Origin: Candidatus Viadribacter manganicus | GTDB lineage: Bacteria > Pseudomonadota > Alphaproteobacteria > Caulobacterales > Aquidulcibacteraceae | Direction of reading: 5' to 3' | Assembly: GCF_001679665.1 (NCBI RefSeq) | Contig: NZ_CP013244.1 | Span: 1,868,980 to 1,932,979 of the forward strand | Length of the DNA: 64,000 bases | Shown: piece by piece, positions 20,919 through 31,785 of the stretch | Position numbering within the stretch: position 1 is the first letter of the stretch | Layout of the letters: each line of letters starts with the position of its first letter | The notes under the pieces: generated by a model | Databases searched by the model: none | Told to the model about the DNA's origin: nothing | Seen by the model: only the letters and a program-made list of their open reading frames with translations | Position numbers and translations under genes: made by a program

Positions 20919-21389
20919 TTGCGCGTGATCGTCGCCGCCGTCGGCCGTCTGCGAGACGGTCCCGAAGCTGCGATGACTGTCGATTACCTTCAGCGCGCCG
21001 CCCAAGCCGGCCGGCAAATCGGCTTCAAAGGCTTTGACTTGGTTGAGGTCGAGGGCAAGCCGCCAGGCGACATGCGTGCTGAAGCAGCCGCGCTGTTCCG
21101 CGCAACGCCGGACGACGCGCGCAAAATCTTGCTCGATGAGCGCGGCGCTGAATGGACCTCCCGCCAGCTTGCCGAAAAGCTCGCGCGTTGGCGCGATGAC
21201 GGCGTTGCCTGCACGACGTTCTGGATCGGCGGCGCTGACGGCGCTTCACAGGGCGTTAAGGATAACGCTGACGAAAAGCTCGCTTTTGGCCGACAAACGT
21301 GGCCCCACAGGCTCGTTCGGGTGATGATTTCCGAGCAAGTTTACCGAGCTGTGACGATACTCTGCTCTACTCCGTATCACCGGGACTGA
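20919..21389 (+). CDS. rlmH: 23S rRNA pseudouridine-1915 N3-methyltransferase RlmH
   Basis: A 156-residue SPOUT-class methyltransferase that methylates pseudouridine 1915 in helix 69 of 23S rRNA. It has the family ends: R-V-I-V-A-A-V-G-R-L-R-D at the N-terminus, the knot segment F-W-I-G-G-A-D-G, and the C-terminal R-V-M-I-S-E-Q-V-Y-R-A block with P-Y-H-R-D. The start is a TTG at 20919, four bases after the rsfS stop; no ATG or GTG gives the conserved N-terminus, although a GTG lies six bases further on. Confidence 0.95.
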   Translation: MRVIVAAVGRLRDGPEAAMTVDYLQRAAQAGRQIGFKGFDLVEVEGKPPGDMRAEAAALFRATPDDARKILLDERGAEWTSRQLAEKLARWRDDGVACTTFWIGGADGASQGVKDNADEKLAFGRQTWPHRLVRVMISEQVYRAVTILCSTPYHRD

Positions 21390-21417
21390 AGCTCCTGGAC
21401 GATATGGTGGTGGTGAA

Positions 21418-22569
21418 ATGGCTCGAGGCGCAAAACGCGCCCGCGCCCTTGTCGCATGCGCGACGGGAGTGTTTGCACTCCTGCTAGGGACGGCGGACGC
21501 CCAAACGCAACGAACGGCTGCGCAAGCAGAACGGGATCGCCGCGCCGAGTCGCAGCGCGCGGAGCGGCTGCGCACACAAGCCACAACCGCTGCGCGCGAC
21601 GTCCGCGCCCTAGACACGCGCCTCGTTGAAGCCACGCGCAGACGCCAAGAAGCCGAGGCCGCCGCCGAAGCCTCGCGTCAGCGCCTCACTGGCGTTCAAC
21701 AGCAAATCGTCGAAGACCTCGCCGCTCGCGCTCGCGCTCGCAACGCATTCGAATCCTCGGTCATCGCCGCTGCCTTCGCCGAGCGCCGAGTCGAGCCACG
21801 CGCCGTACGGGCCGGGATCGTGGCGCGCGCCATGGGGCCTGTTTATCAGGCCGAAGAGCGCCAGCGCACGACCGCGCTCGCCCTCGCCCGCCAAGACGAA
21901 ACCACCCTAACCGCCGAACAAAGCGTCTTGGCCGATGCACAAGCCGCTATCGCCCAAGAGCGCGGCGACATCGTCAACATGCTCGCTCAACGCCGCTCTA
22001 CCCAGACGCGGCTCGCACGCGAAGCCACCGCCGCCGAACGCCGCGTCCGCCAGTTCGCCGCCGAAGCGCGTTCCCTACGGGAACTGGCGCAACGCGTCCA
22101 ACAAGCATCGGCAAGGCGCCAACAAGGAACAACGACACCCGCCGGGCCGAACGTAATCCCGGCTGCATGGGTTGCTCCGGTGCAAGGCCAGATCACCCGC
22201 GCCTACGGCGCACGGGTCCCCGGCGGACCGGCGGCACAGGGCGCTACCGTCCGCACAAATTCAGGTGCGCAGGTAGTTTCTCCCGCCGCAGGTGAGGTTG
22301 CCTATGCCGGAAGCTTTAGAAGCTACGGAAACGTGTTGATCCTGAATCTGGATGGCGGTTACGCTCTCGTTCTGACCGGCCTCGACACAATCAATGTCAG
22401 GGTCGGCGAGACGGTACGGTTGGGGCAGACTGTCGGACAAATGACAGCAACGGCCTCTTCGGCGCCGGATTTGTATGTAGAAGTACGCAGGGGTGACCAA
22501 CCGGTCGATCCTGGACGATGGCTAAATGCGCGTGGCCTTACTGCGGAGGCTGGCGTACGAGCCGGTTAA
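21418..22569 (+). CDS. EnvC-like murein hydrolase activator (degenerate M23 domain)
   Basis: A 383-residue periplasmic protein: a signal peptide (residues 1 to about 29), a long Arg/Ala/Glu-rich coiled coil (about 30-235), and a C-terminal LytM/M23 domain. The M23 catalytic site is lost: the usual metal His positions are replaced (the H-x-H of P-H-L-H-F-E reads P-D-L-Y-V-E, and the G-H/Y-H strand reads L-N-L-D-G-G-Y). This is what is known of EnvC, which activates amidases at division rather than cutting murein itself. It lies upstream of ctpA, the order seen in many Alphaproteobacteria. Confidence 0.85.
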   Translation: MARGAKRARALVACATGVFALLLGTADAQTQRTAAQAERDRRAESQRAERLRTQATTAARDVRALDTRLVEATRRRQEAEAAAEASRQRLTGVQQQIVEDLAARARARNAFESSVIAAAFAERRVEPRAVRAGIVARAMGPVYQAEERQRTTALALARQDETTLTAEQSVLADAQAAIAQERGDIVNMLAQRRSTQTRLAREATAAERRVRQFAAEARSLRELAQRVQQASARRQQGTTTPAGPNVIPAAWVAPVQGQITRAYGARVPGGPAAQGATVRTNSGAQVVSPAAGEVAYAGSFRSYGNVLILNLDGGYALVLTGLDTINVRVGETVRLGQTVGQMTATASSAPDLYVEVRRGDQPVDPGRWLNARGLTAEAGVRAG

Positions 22570-22604
22570 CGCGAATCGGGCACGGACGACCCGGGGAGTA
22601 CGCG

Positions 22605-23924
22605 ATGCGCTTAGCTTGGATTTTGGCTCCGGTTGCTGGCGCCGCCGCTTTGGTTGGCGCGCTTGCCTGGTCGGCTCCAGAAACCCGCAGCAGCGGCGAT
22701 ATTTACCGCCAGCTTGAGCTCTTTGCGGATGTATTGGCGCGCGTCGAACAAGATTACGTCGTCGAGATCGACGAACAGAAGGCTATGGAAGCCGCCATCC
22801 AAGGCATGCTCGCCTCGCTCGATCCGCACTCGTCCTACATGAACGCGGAAGACTACCGCGAAATGCAAAGCCAGACCCGCGGCGAGTACGGCGGGCTCGG
22901 CATCGAAGTGACCAGCGAAGAAGGTGTGGTTCGCGTCGTCTCCCCGATCGACGGCACGCCTGCGGCGCGAGCCGGCATTCAAGCGGGCGACTACCTCACC
23001 GCCATCAACGGCGAAAGCATCGTTGGCCTGACGCTCAACGAAGCCGTTGGCCGGATGCGTGGCGAAGCCGGTACGGAAATCACGATCACCATCGCGCGTG
23101 AGAACACCGATCCCTTCGATGTGACGCTGCAGCGTGAAACCATCAACGTCCGCGCCGTCACCGCCCGCATCGAAGGCGGCGATGTTGGCGTCATCCGCAT
23201 CTCGACGTTCAATGAGCGCACTGGCTCGATGCTGCAGGACGCGATCCGTCAAGTGAAGCGCGATACTGGCGGCCGTCTGCGCGGCGTCGTCGTTGACCTG
23301 CGCAACAATCCGGGCGGCCTGCTCGATCAAGCCATCGAAGTGTCGGACGCATTCCTCGACGGCGGCGAAGTGGTTTCCACACGCGGCCGCCAGCCCGAAG
23401 ACGTGCAGCGCTACAACGCTCGTCGCGGCGACGACCTAGCCGGCGTTCCGGTGGTTGTGCTGATCAACGGCGCCTCGGCCTCGGCTGCTGAAATCGTTGC
23501 GGGGGCGCTTCAAGATCGCAATCGCGCGCTGATCGTCGGCACCGACTCGTTCGGCAAGGGTTCAGTTCAAACCGTGATCCCGCTGCAAGGCGGCCGTGAC
23601 GGCGCACTGCGTCTCACCACTGCCCGCTATTACACGCCGGCTGGCCGTTCGATCCAAGGTCCAGGCATCGTGCCTGACGTGGAAGTCGCATCGCGCCGCA
23701 TCGATGCTGCCGAAGTTGAGCGCCTGCAACGCTTGGCTGTGTCAGAAGAAGATCTGCCGAATGCGCTCGACAACGAGTCCGGCGCTCACCGCCGCGCCGC
23801 CCACATTCCGGACGATCAGCCGCCGGCAAATTGGGACGCGGAGCAGGACTACCAGCTCTCGCGTGCTATGGAATTCTTGCGCCAAGGCACGGTGGCGGAA
23901 CGACTTCGCCAACGCGCCGGCTAA
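22605..23924 (+). CDS. ctpA: Carboxy-terminal processing protease CtpA (S41 family)
   Basis: A 439-residue exported S41 peptidase. A signal anchor (about residues 1-25) is followed by a helical region with S-L-D-P-H-S-S-Y-M, a PDZ domain (about 85-170) with the G-G-L-G-I-E-V loop, and the tail-specific protease core. The Ser-Lys dyad is seen as the second Ser of G-A-S-A-S-A-A-E (about residue 293) and the Lys of S-F-G-K-G-S-V-Q (about residue 318), 25 residues apart as in Prc. The ATG at 22605 has a GGGAG site upstream; longer frames would overlap the EnvC-like gene. It trims C-termini of periplasmic proteins. Confidence 0.95.
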   Translation: MRLAWILAPVAGAAALVGALAWSAPETRSSGDIYRQLELFADVLARVEQDYVVEIDEQKAMEAAIQGMLASLDPHSSYMNAEDYREMQSQTRGEYGGLGIEVTSEEGVVRVVSPIDGTPAARAGIQAGDYLTAINGESIVGLTLNEAVGRMRGEAGTEITITIARENTDPFDVTLQRETINVRAVTARIEGGDVGVIRISTFNERTGSMLQDAIRQVKRDTGGRLRGVVVDLRNNPGGLLDQAIEVSDAFLDGGEVVSTRGRQPEDVQRYNARRGDDLAGVPVVVLINGASASAAEIVAGALQDRNRALIVGTDSFGKGSVQTVIPLQGGRDGALRLTTARYYTPAGRSIQGPGIVPDVEVASRRIDAAEVERLQRLAVSEEDLPNALDNESGAHRRAAHIPDDQPPANWDAEQDYQLSRAMEFLRQGTVAERLRQRAG

Positions 23925-23958
23925 GCGCATTTACCACTCGTAAATCAATGTGAAGCGT

Positions 23959-23981
23959 CCAGCCGTCCTAGTGACGGCTGG
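23959..23981 (+). other. Perfect hairpin between ctpA and the deacetylase gene
   Basis: CCAGCCGTC and GACGGCTGG form a perfect nine-base stem around a five-base loop, 35 bases after the ctpA stop. No T-run follows, so it is more likely an mRNA-stability or processing structure than a complete terminator. It would lie inside the coding region if the next gene began at a GTG at 23950, which argues for a later start. Confidence 0.5.
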
Positions 23982-24006
23982 CGCGAATTCAGCGACTCTC
24001 CGCGCA

Positions 24007-25206
24007 ATGATTCGCCCGCGCGTGAACATGCGGGGCTTCGCGCCAAAGCAACCACCAAAGCCTGCGCGACGCCTGCCGCAACTCAGTCACCGGACCGTCG
24101 CATTCGCCTTTGTCGGCGTACTCGCGGTTGGTGCGCTCGCGGCTGTCCAAATTTTCGGTGACCCAAGCGCCGCCGGCCCGCGCCGGATCGTGTCGCTGCA
24201 GCCCTCGACAGCTGAAGCTAACGCACCCCGCGTCTCGTTCACTGACGCCGCCGAAGAAGGCGCCGAGATGCAGACATTCGGCATCGATGAGCTGCCGCAA
24301 ACGGGTGAGTACGGAGAGATCGACGAAAACGGCGAACTCCGTGTCGCTGTCGTTGAGTCACAACCCGCGCCGACGGCCGGGCGGCCGCCCGCTCCGCCAC
24401 TGCCGCGCGCGCCGCTCGCTGGCCTCTTCGAAAATGGCCCAAACGGCCCGTTGCCGATCATCGCGAGCAATGGCCGCACGCCAGCGCAAGCCTATGCGCG
24501 CCCATTCACACCGCAACAGGGTCGCCCGAAAGTCGCGATCGTGATTGGCGGGCTTGGCTTCAACGCGACCGCCACGACCCAAGCGATTGACGAACTGCCC
24601 GCAGAGATCACGCTATCATTCGTTCCTTACGCGCAAAATCTGCAATCATGGATCGATCGCGCGCGCGCACGTGGCCACGAAGTCATGCTTGAGCTGCCGA
24701 TGGAGCCGTTCGATCCGGACGCCGACGACACCGGCCCGCAAACGCTGCTGGCTTCAGCGCCCGCCCAACAGAACATTTCACGGCTCGAGCAATTACTCTC
24801 GCGCGGCACCGGCTATTTCGGTGTTACCAACTATCAAGGCGCGCGCTTTGCAACTTCAGCGCAAGCCTCCGCCCCGATCGCTCAAGCACTGCGCCGCCGC
24901 GGCATGGTGTTCATCTCATCGGGTATCGGACAGCGCACGGCGCTAAGCGTCGAAGCCCAGCGCGCGCAACTGCCGAATACCGCAGCCGATCGCATCATCG
25001 ACGCGCGCCGCGAGGCGGACGCGATTGACGATCAATTGCTGAATCTCGAGGCGCTTGCACTGCAAAATCAGAGCGCGATTGGCGCAGGCTTTGCGTATCC
25101 TGTGACCATGGAGCAAGTCGGTCGCTGGGCGCGCGATGTTGAATCGCGCGGATATCAATTGGCGCCAGCCTCGGCCGTGCTCAACGCACGCGCCGCGCGC
25201 CGATGA
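24007..25206 (+). CDS. Divergent polysaccharide deacetylase family protein
   Basis: A membrane-anchored periplasmic protein of the divergent polysaccharide deacetylase family (Pfam PF04748). A basic N-terminus and one hydrophobic helix (V-A-F-A-F-V-G-V-L-A-V-G-A-L) are followed by a Pro/Ala-rich linker and the NodB-like domain that begins K-V-A-I-V-I-G-G-L-G. Typical family segments L-P-A-E-I-T-L-S-F-V-P-Y and E-V-M-L-E-L-P-M-E-P are present. The neighbourhood envC-ctpA-deacetylase-rppH is recurrent in Alphaproteobacteria. Start is uncertain: GTG 23950, ATG 24007 or ATG 24028; I prefer 24007 because a hairpin occupies 23959-23981. It overlaps rppH by four bases. Confidence 0.85.
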   Translation: MIRPRVNMRGFAPKQPPKPARRLPQLSHRTVAFAFVGVLAVGALAAVQIFGDPSAAGPRRIVSLQPSTAEANAPRVSFTDAAEEGAEMQTFGIDELPQTGEYGEIDENGELRVAVVESQPAPTAGRPPAPPLPRAPLAGLFENGPNGPLPIIASNGRTPAQAYARPFTPQQGRPKVAIVIGGLGFNATATTQAIDELPAEITLSFVPYAQNLQSWIDRARARGHEVMLELPMEPFDPDADDTGPQTLLASAPAQQNISRLEQLLSRGTGYFGVTNYQGARFATSAQASAPIAQALRRRGMVFISSGIGQRTALSVEAQRAQLPNTAADRIIDARREADAIDDQLLNLEALALQNQSAIGAGFAYPVTMEQVGRWARDVESRGYQLAPASAVLNARAARR

Positions 25207-25703
25207 ACGCTCCGCCGGATCCAAAACGCTACCGTCCGAATGTAGGCCTCGCCCTGTTCCACACGAACGGCTTGGTTTTCCTAGGCAAACGCGTTGCTAC
25301 TGAAGGCCCCTATCAGTGGCAAATGCCGCAAGGCGGTGTCGATCGCGGCGAGAAGATCGTCGACGCCGCATACCGTGAACTTGAAGAAGAGATTGGCGTA
25401 AGGTCAGCGCACGCCGAATTGCTCGAAGAAACGGCAGACTGGCTGCATTACGATTTCCCCATCGACGTGCGCACCAAAATGAAGCCGCGCGGACGCTATT
25501 TGGGGCAAAGGCAGAAGTGGTTCGCGTTCCGCTTCAAGGGACGTGACTCAGATATTAGACTAGATACTCATACGCCGGAGTTTGTAGATTGGCGTTGGGC
25601 GGCGCTCGATACAGCGCCTTCTCTGGTTATACCGTTCAAGCGGCCCGTTTACGAAGAAGTGGCGCAGCGGTTCAAGAAGTTCACGGCGGGGGCCTCGAAG
25701 TGA
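25203..25703 (+). CDS. rppH: RNA pyrophosphohydrolase
   Basis: A 166-residue Nudix hydrolase that removes pyrophosphate from the 5' end of mRNA and so opens it to decay. The Nudix box G-x5-E-x7-R-E-U-x-E-E-x-G-U is complete in G-G-V-D-R-G-E followed by A-Y-R-E-L-E-E-E-I-G-V (about residues 43-65). The N-terminal R-Y-R-P-N-V-G and the segment G-Q-R-Q-K-W-F-A-F-R-F are typical of RppH. ATG 25203 overlaps the preceding stop (ATGA). Confidence 0.93.
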   Translation: MNAPPDPKRYRPNVGLALFHTNGLVFLGKRVATEGPYQWQMPQGGVDRGEKIVDAAYRELEEEIGVRSAHAELLEETADWLHYDFPIDVRTKMKPRGRYLGQRQKWFAFRFKGRDSDIRLDTHTPEFVDWRWAALDTAPSLVIPFKRPVYEEVAQRFKKFTAGASK

Positions 25704-25740
25704 TTGTCTGCCTGATAGGCGCCGCAAAAGCGCACTCCAA

Positions 25741-26589
25741 GTGAAGCGCGCCAGCGTCGTTACACCGGTCGTCTTCGTGCACGGCGCGTTTTGCGGCGGC
25801 TGGGCGTTCGATAGATTCCGCGAAGCATTCGAAGTCGCTGGTTTCGAAACGCACGCACCGAATTTGCCCCACCACGAACGCGGCGCAGATCTCGAGCAAC
25901 TCGCGCAGACGGGCGTGAAAGATTACGCGCGCGCGATCGGTCACTACGTGCGTGAACTGCGTGCACCACCCGTGCTCGTTGGCCACTCGCTCGGCGGACT
26001 AGTATGCCAGCTTGTCGCTGCGCATCTGCCGATCGCGGGCCTCGTTCTGCTGGCGCCTAGCGCGCCATGGGGCGTGCCGCCAACGACACTGGACGAGCAT
26101 GGCAATCAATTCGGATTGAGCCTGCTCGGCGATTATTGGCGCCGGCCTATTCCACCAGATTATCGTGTCGCGCGCGCGACCACGCTCGACCGCTTGTCAC
26201 GTGATGATGCGCGCCACGCGTTTGCGCGCTTCGTGCCGGAAAGCGGCCGCGCCATTCGCGAAGCGGTGCAGTGGTGGGCGGATCATTCGATGGCGACGCA
26301 AGCGCCGGTCTATCGGATCAGCGCGCCGGTTCTTGGTCTCGCCGGCGGCAAGGATCGCGTGAACCCGTCCAGCACCGTGCGACGCGTCATTGGGCGCTTC
26401 CCGGGCGACCAGGCCCACTTCCACGAGTTTCCAGACATGAGCCATTGGCTGATCGGCGAACCCGAGGCCAAGGACGTGTCCACGCTCACGCTGCAATGGC
26501 TTGAAGCACGCGGCATCGGACCAAAGCCTGTGAAGCCGAAACGCAAGCAGCTCTCGTTGTTTGGCTGGGGCGAAAGCGCCGGCGCTTAG
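25741..26589 (+). CDS. Alpha/beta-fold hydrolase
   Basis: A 282-residue alpha/beta hydrolase. The oxyanion strand is F-V-H-G-A-F-C-G-G-W, the nucleophile elbow G-H-S-L-G-G (Ser near residue 84), the acid Asp in A-G-G-K-D-R-V and the His in M-S-H-W. The substrate is unknown; soluble, cytoplasmic. The C-terminus is a basic tail (P-K-P-V-K-P-K-R-K). The start GTG at 25741 lies 37 bases after rppH. Its stop overlaps the stop of the convergent phosphoesterase gene (TTAG). Confidence 0.8.
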   Translation: MKRASVVTPVVFVHGAFCGGWAFDRFREAFEVAGFETHAPNLPHHERGADLEQLAQTGVKDYARAIGHYVRELRAPPVLVGHSLGGLVCQLVAAHLPIAGLVLLAPSAPWGVPPTTLDEHGNQFGLSLLGDYWRRPIPPDYRVARATTLDRLSRDDARHAFARFVPESGRAIREAVQWWADHSMATQAPVYRISAPVLGLAGGKDRVNPSSTVRRVIGRFPGDQAHFHEFPDMSHWLIGEPEAKDVSTLTLQWLEARGIGPKPVKPKRKQLSLFGWGESAGA

Positions 26590-27557
26590 TTCGACGCACT
26601 GCGCAAAGTAATCAGCACAACCTCAGGCGGATTGAGAAAGCGTACCGGCAAGATGCTGGTGCCAATGCCTGCCGTCACATACATCCGCTCGCCGCGCTCT
26701 TGAACGAGACCGCACGCGAAGCGTTCGTTGCGCAGCGGTACGATCGGTCGTCCGACGAACGGAATCGTCACCTGCCCGCAATGGCCATGGCCCGCGAGCA
26801 TGAGCGCTGGGCCGCGCGGCATGCCCACGAATGGATCCGGCGAATGGCTGAGGATGATCGTGTTCGCATTTTCCGGCGCGCCATCGAGTGCAGCTTCAAA
26901 ATCGGGATCGCCGGTGGTGTCATCCGCGAGCCCAGCAATCACCATCGGCTCGCCACCAGTGCGGCGAATGACGATATGGCGGTTCCACAATATCGCGACG
27001 CCGGCGTTTTCCATCTCTGACTGAACCAGTGTCCGATCGTACCAAACATCGTGATTGCCAATGACACCAACAACGCCATAGCGAGCGCGCAACGCCGCAA
27101 ACGTCGCGATGCCGCCGGTGATCTCCTGATTCTCCGCAGGCGTGCGATCGTGCGGCTCCAGGTGACCGTTCACGTAGTCGCCTAGAAGCACCACGAGTTC
27201 AGGGCGCAGGCTGTTTACGCGCCCGATGATCCGCCCCATCCGCGCGGCGTCCACGTGCGGACCGCCAACATGCGTATCACTCAGCACAGCAATGGTCAGC
27301 GGCGGGCCGCGCCAGTCCTCGCTGACCACTTCGATGCGCCGGACGAGCAACTGGTTCGGCTCAATGAACCACGCGTAGATGTTGACCCAATAGAGCGCTT
27401 CAATCACCGCAATGAGCGCAAGCAGCATCCAGCGGGCGCTAGGCTTCAGCGTGCTCCAACGCCGGAATAGCCAGACGCACGCATAGATGACGAGCGGCAG
27501 CCCAATGACCGCGCCGAGCGCGGCTGGCAGCAATTGCGGGTGGAAGAAGTCGGGCAT
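26586..27557 (-). CDS. Membrane-anchored metallophosphoesterase
   Basis: A 323-residue calcineurin-like phosphoesterase (PF00149). Two N-terminal hydrophobic segments (about residues 9-31 and 41-60) anchor it. The two-metal site is visible as S-D-T-H-V-G, G-D-Y-V-N-G, G-N-H-D-V-W, S-H-S-P-D and G-H-G-H-C-G. The closest described relatives are YkuE/YaeI-type phosphodiesterases. The substrate cannot be read from sequence. It lies 27 bases downstream of atpC on the same strand, so it may be co-transcribed with the F1 operon. Confidence 0.87.
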   Translation of the reverse strand: MPDFFHPQLLPAALGAVIGLPLVIYACVWLFRRWSTLKPSARWMLLALIAVIEALYWVNIYAWFIEPNQLLVRRIEVVSEDWRGPPLTIAVLSDTHVGGPHVDAARMGRIIGRVNSLRPELVVLLGDYVNGHLEPHDRTPAENQEITGGIATFAALRARYGVVGVIGNHDVWYDRTLVQSEMENAGVAILWNRHIVIRRTGGEPMVIAGLADDTTGDPDFEAALDGAPENANTIILSHSPDPFVGMPRGPALMLAGHGHCGQVTIPFVGRPIVPLRNERFACGLVQERGERMYVTAGIGTSILPVRFLNPPEVVLITLRSASN

Positions 27558-27584
27558 TGGCGCTGAGATTAACGCCAGAAGCGC

Positions 27585-27986
27585 TTAGCGCGCCATCGCC
27601 GCTTTGATGCTTTCCAGACGTGTCACAGCGCGCTGCGCTGCATCTTTCTTTGCATCAGTGTTGGCGTCGCGCAGATCCTCTTGCGCGTTCTTCAAATCCT
27701 GCTCGATCGTCGCCGCTTCAAGGTCGTCGAGATCGACAGCTTCTTCGGCCAGAACGGTGAGGCCTTCCGGCGTCACATCAGCGAAGCCGCCATTGACGAA
27801 TATGCGACGCTCAGCGCCATCATTGATGACGCGCAGCGCCCCCGGCTTGATCACACTCATCACCGGCGCATGGTTCGGCAAAACGCCAAACTCGCCTTCG
27901 GCGCCCGGCACCACGACGTGATCGACGTCGCCGTTGAAGAGTTCGCGCTCAGGCGAAACCAAAGCGAAGCTCAGTTTGTCGGCCAT
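27585..27986 (-). CDS. atpC: F1-ATPase epsilon subunit
   Basis: A 133-residue epsilon subunit of F1. Residues 1-85 form the beta-sandwich (S-P-E-R-E-L-F-N-G-D-V-D-H-V-V-V-P-G-A-E-G then G-V-L-P-N-H-A-P), followed by the C-terminal helical hairpin. It links the gamma rotor to the c-ring and inhibits ATP hydrolysis. It is the last F1 gene. It begins three bases after the second of two unknown paralogous genes that separate it from atpD. Confidence 0.97.
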   Translation of the reverse strand: MADKLSFALVSPERELFNGDVDHVVVPGAEGEFGVLPNHAPVMSVIKPGALRVINDGAERRIFVNGGFADVTPEGLTVLAEEAVDLDDLEAATIEQDLKNAQEDLRDANTDAKKDAAQRAVTRLESIKAAMAR

Positions 27987-27989
27987 GGT

Positions 27990-28451
27990 TTAGTTCTGCC
28001 TCGCCATCGCGGTAACGCGGATCATGAATTTCGGGTTGTCGACACGACCCGACGGGAAGATCGTGTCGACAATCGCCAAGTGATTGTGCGGAAGTTTAAT
28101 GTCGTACGTGCGGAGCGTGAAGTTGCGCTCGCTCTCGTGCGGCGTGTCCTTCGCCTTCTTGGCGTCCGGATAGAATTGCTTGATCGCACGATCGAGAATG
28201 TCCGCCGCTTTGTCATAATCGGCGCCGGTGTACCAGATCGTCGTGAACGCACCGTCCGTGTGGAAGAACACGCCCGAGTCTCCAACGGGATAGAAGAGCG
28301 TATCGCCCATATCGGCCATGCCGAGGTCGATCTTCTCGGCCGGTCCAAGACGGCGCGGCGTAATGCCCAACGTCCCGCTGACCGTTCCGGCGATTGCACC
28401 CACAGCGCCTTCGATGGCCAAGCGGGTCGCGACTTCACTGTGCTTCATCAC
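27990..28451 (-). CDS. Unknown protein in the F1-ATPase operon, paralogue of the preceding gene
   Basis: I recognise no described family. The product has about 153 residues and no clear signal peptide; the first 30 residues are Ala/Gly-rich (A-I-E-G-A-V-G-A-I-A-G-T-V-S-G). The middle G-D-T-L-F-Y-P-V-G-D-S-G-V-F-F matches G-Q-T-M-F-Y-P-L-G-G-D-T-G-V-Y in the neighbouring gene; both then continue with a Thr/Val-x-W-Y-x-G-x-D-Y motif and end in a similar beta-rich R-V-x-A-x-x-R stretch. So the two are paralogues. It starts at GTG 28451 or ATG 28448, five to eight bases after the upstream stop. The position between atpD and atpC suggests a role tied to F1, but this is inference. Confidence 0.75.
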   Translation of the reverse strand: MMKHSEVATRLAIEGAVGAIAGTVSGTLGITPRRLGPAEKIDLGMADMGDTLFYPVGDSGVFFHTDGAFTTIWYTGADYDKAADILDRAIKQFYPDAKKAKDTPHESERNFTLRTYDIKLPHNHLAIVDTIFPSGRVDNPKFMIRVTAMARQN

Positions 28452-28456
28452 GGCCG

Positions 28457-28920
28457 CTATCCCCTACGAACTTGCGCGCCAACGCGAACAAGAAAGCGCT
28501 CTTGAGCAGCGCCACGCTCTACGTACTCGATGACGACGTGCGCGAGGCGCCCACCGCCGAGTTCGACCTGGTACGAACGCACGCGCTGTTTTGGCGCCGC
28601 GCCCGCATCGTCCTTCAACTGCTTTCCCTGCGCGCGCTTCAACACGTCCTCAACGGCAGTGAGGCCGCGCTCGTAATCGCCGCCCATGTACCAGACGGTT
28701 GCGACAGCGCCCGAGAGATCGATGTAGACGCCGGTGTCGCCGCCAAGCGGGTAGAACATCGTCTGCCCGCCTTGCGGCAGACCGACAGACGCTCGCTCCA
28801 GGCCGGTGGCAGGAATGGCGTCCACCGGCATCTTGCCAGCAACTTTGCCAGCGATGTGGCCCAGGCATCCCTCAACGAGCAAAGCTGCGAGTTGGCTGTG
28901 CGTCATGCTGGCAGCAGGCA

Positions 28921-28921
<1 letters not shown>
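28457..28921 (-). CDS. Unknown protein in the F1-ATPase operon
   Basis: A 154-residue protein of no family I can name. It has an N-terminal amphipathic, Gly-rich segment (L-V-E-G-C-L-G-H-I-A-G-K-V-A-G), a central block G-Q-T-M-F-Y-P-L-G-G then T-V-W-Y-M-G-G-D-Y, and a basic C-terminus. It shares these with the gene downstream, so the pair arose by duplication. ATG 28921 overlaps the atpD stop (ATGA), which implies translational coupling; M6 at 28906 is an alternative. The absence of membrane helices suggests a soluble or peripheral protein. Confidence 0.75.
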
Positions 28922-30897
<1,976 letters not shown>

Positions 30898-30898
<1 letters not shown>

Positions 30899-31776
30899 CA
30901 GAGAGCCTCCGCCCCGGAGATGATTTCGATCAGCTCCTTTGTGATGTTGGCTTGGCGCTGACGGTTATAGCGGAGCGTCAGCTTGCGGATCATATCGCCG
31001 GCGTTGCGCGTGGCATTGTCCATAGCGCTCATTTGCGCGCCATAGAAACCGGCTTGGTTTTCAAGCAGCGCCTGCAAAACCTGACCGTTGAGATATTGCG
31101 GGAGCAGTGCCTCGAGAATTTCTTCTTCGCTCGGCTCGTATTCGTAGACAGCGCCCTTCAGATCCGGTGGGCGCACGCCTTCCGGCGCACGCGCAGGGAT
31201 GAGCTGAAGCGCCGTCGGCACTTGGCTGATCACGGATTTGAACTGCGAGAAGAACATCGTCGCGACATCGAACTCGCCCGCCTTGAAGAGATCGAGCAAG
31301 GCTTCGCTGACAACGTGCGCGGCATCGGCGCCGATGTTGCGGTAGGCCGAAAGATCCACGTACTGCACGATCTTTTCGCTATGCAGACGCTTCAGCTGAT
31401 CGCGGCCCTTCTTGCCAACGGCGAGAACCTTCACCGTTTTGCCGGCGCGCAGCAACTCGTCGATCTTCTCGCGCGCGGCGCGGACGATCTGCGTATTGAA
31501 ACCGCCGCAAAGGCCACGCTCACTGGTCATGACGACCAGCAAGTGCACCTGATCCTTGCCGGTGCCGCGCAGCAGCAACGGCGCGCTTTCACCCGAAACC
31601 GCCGCCGCGAGGTTCGCAATGACGCGGGCCATGCGACTGGCGTAAGGCCGCGCCGCTTCGGCTTGGCTCTGCGCCCGCTTCAGCTTCGCGGCCGCCACCA
31701 TCTGCATCGCCTTGGTGATCTTCTGCGTGGATTTCACGCTGGCGATGCGATTGCGGAACTCTTTTAAGCTCGGCAT
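30898..31776 (-). CDS. atpG: F1-ATPase gamma subunit
   Basis: A 292-residue gamma subunit, the rotor shaft of F1. The N-terminal helix [23 protein letters not shown] and the C-terminal helix with [25 protein letters not shown] are the two conserved coiled-coil arms. The segment [10 protein letters not shown] matches as well. It begins nine bases after atpA. Length is normal. Confidence 0.97.
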
Positions 31777-31785
31777 CTGGGCCCC

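Noticed and set aside
30952..31767. Plus-strand frame opposite atpG
   Set aside because: Shadow of atpG with biased composition.
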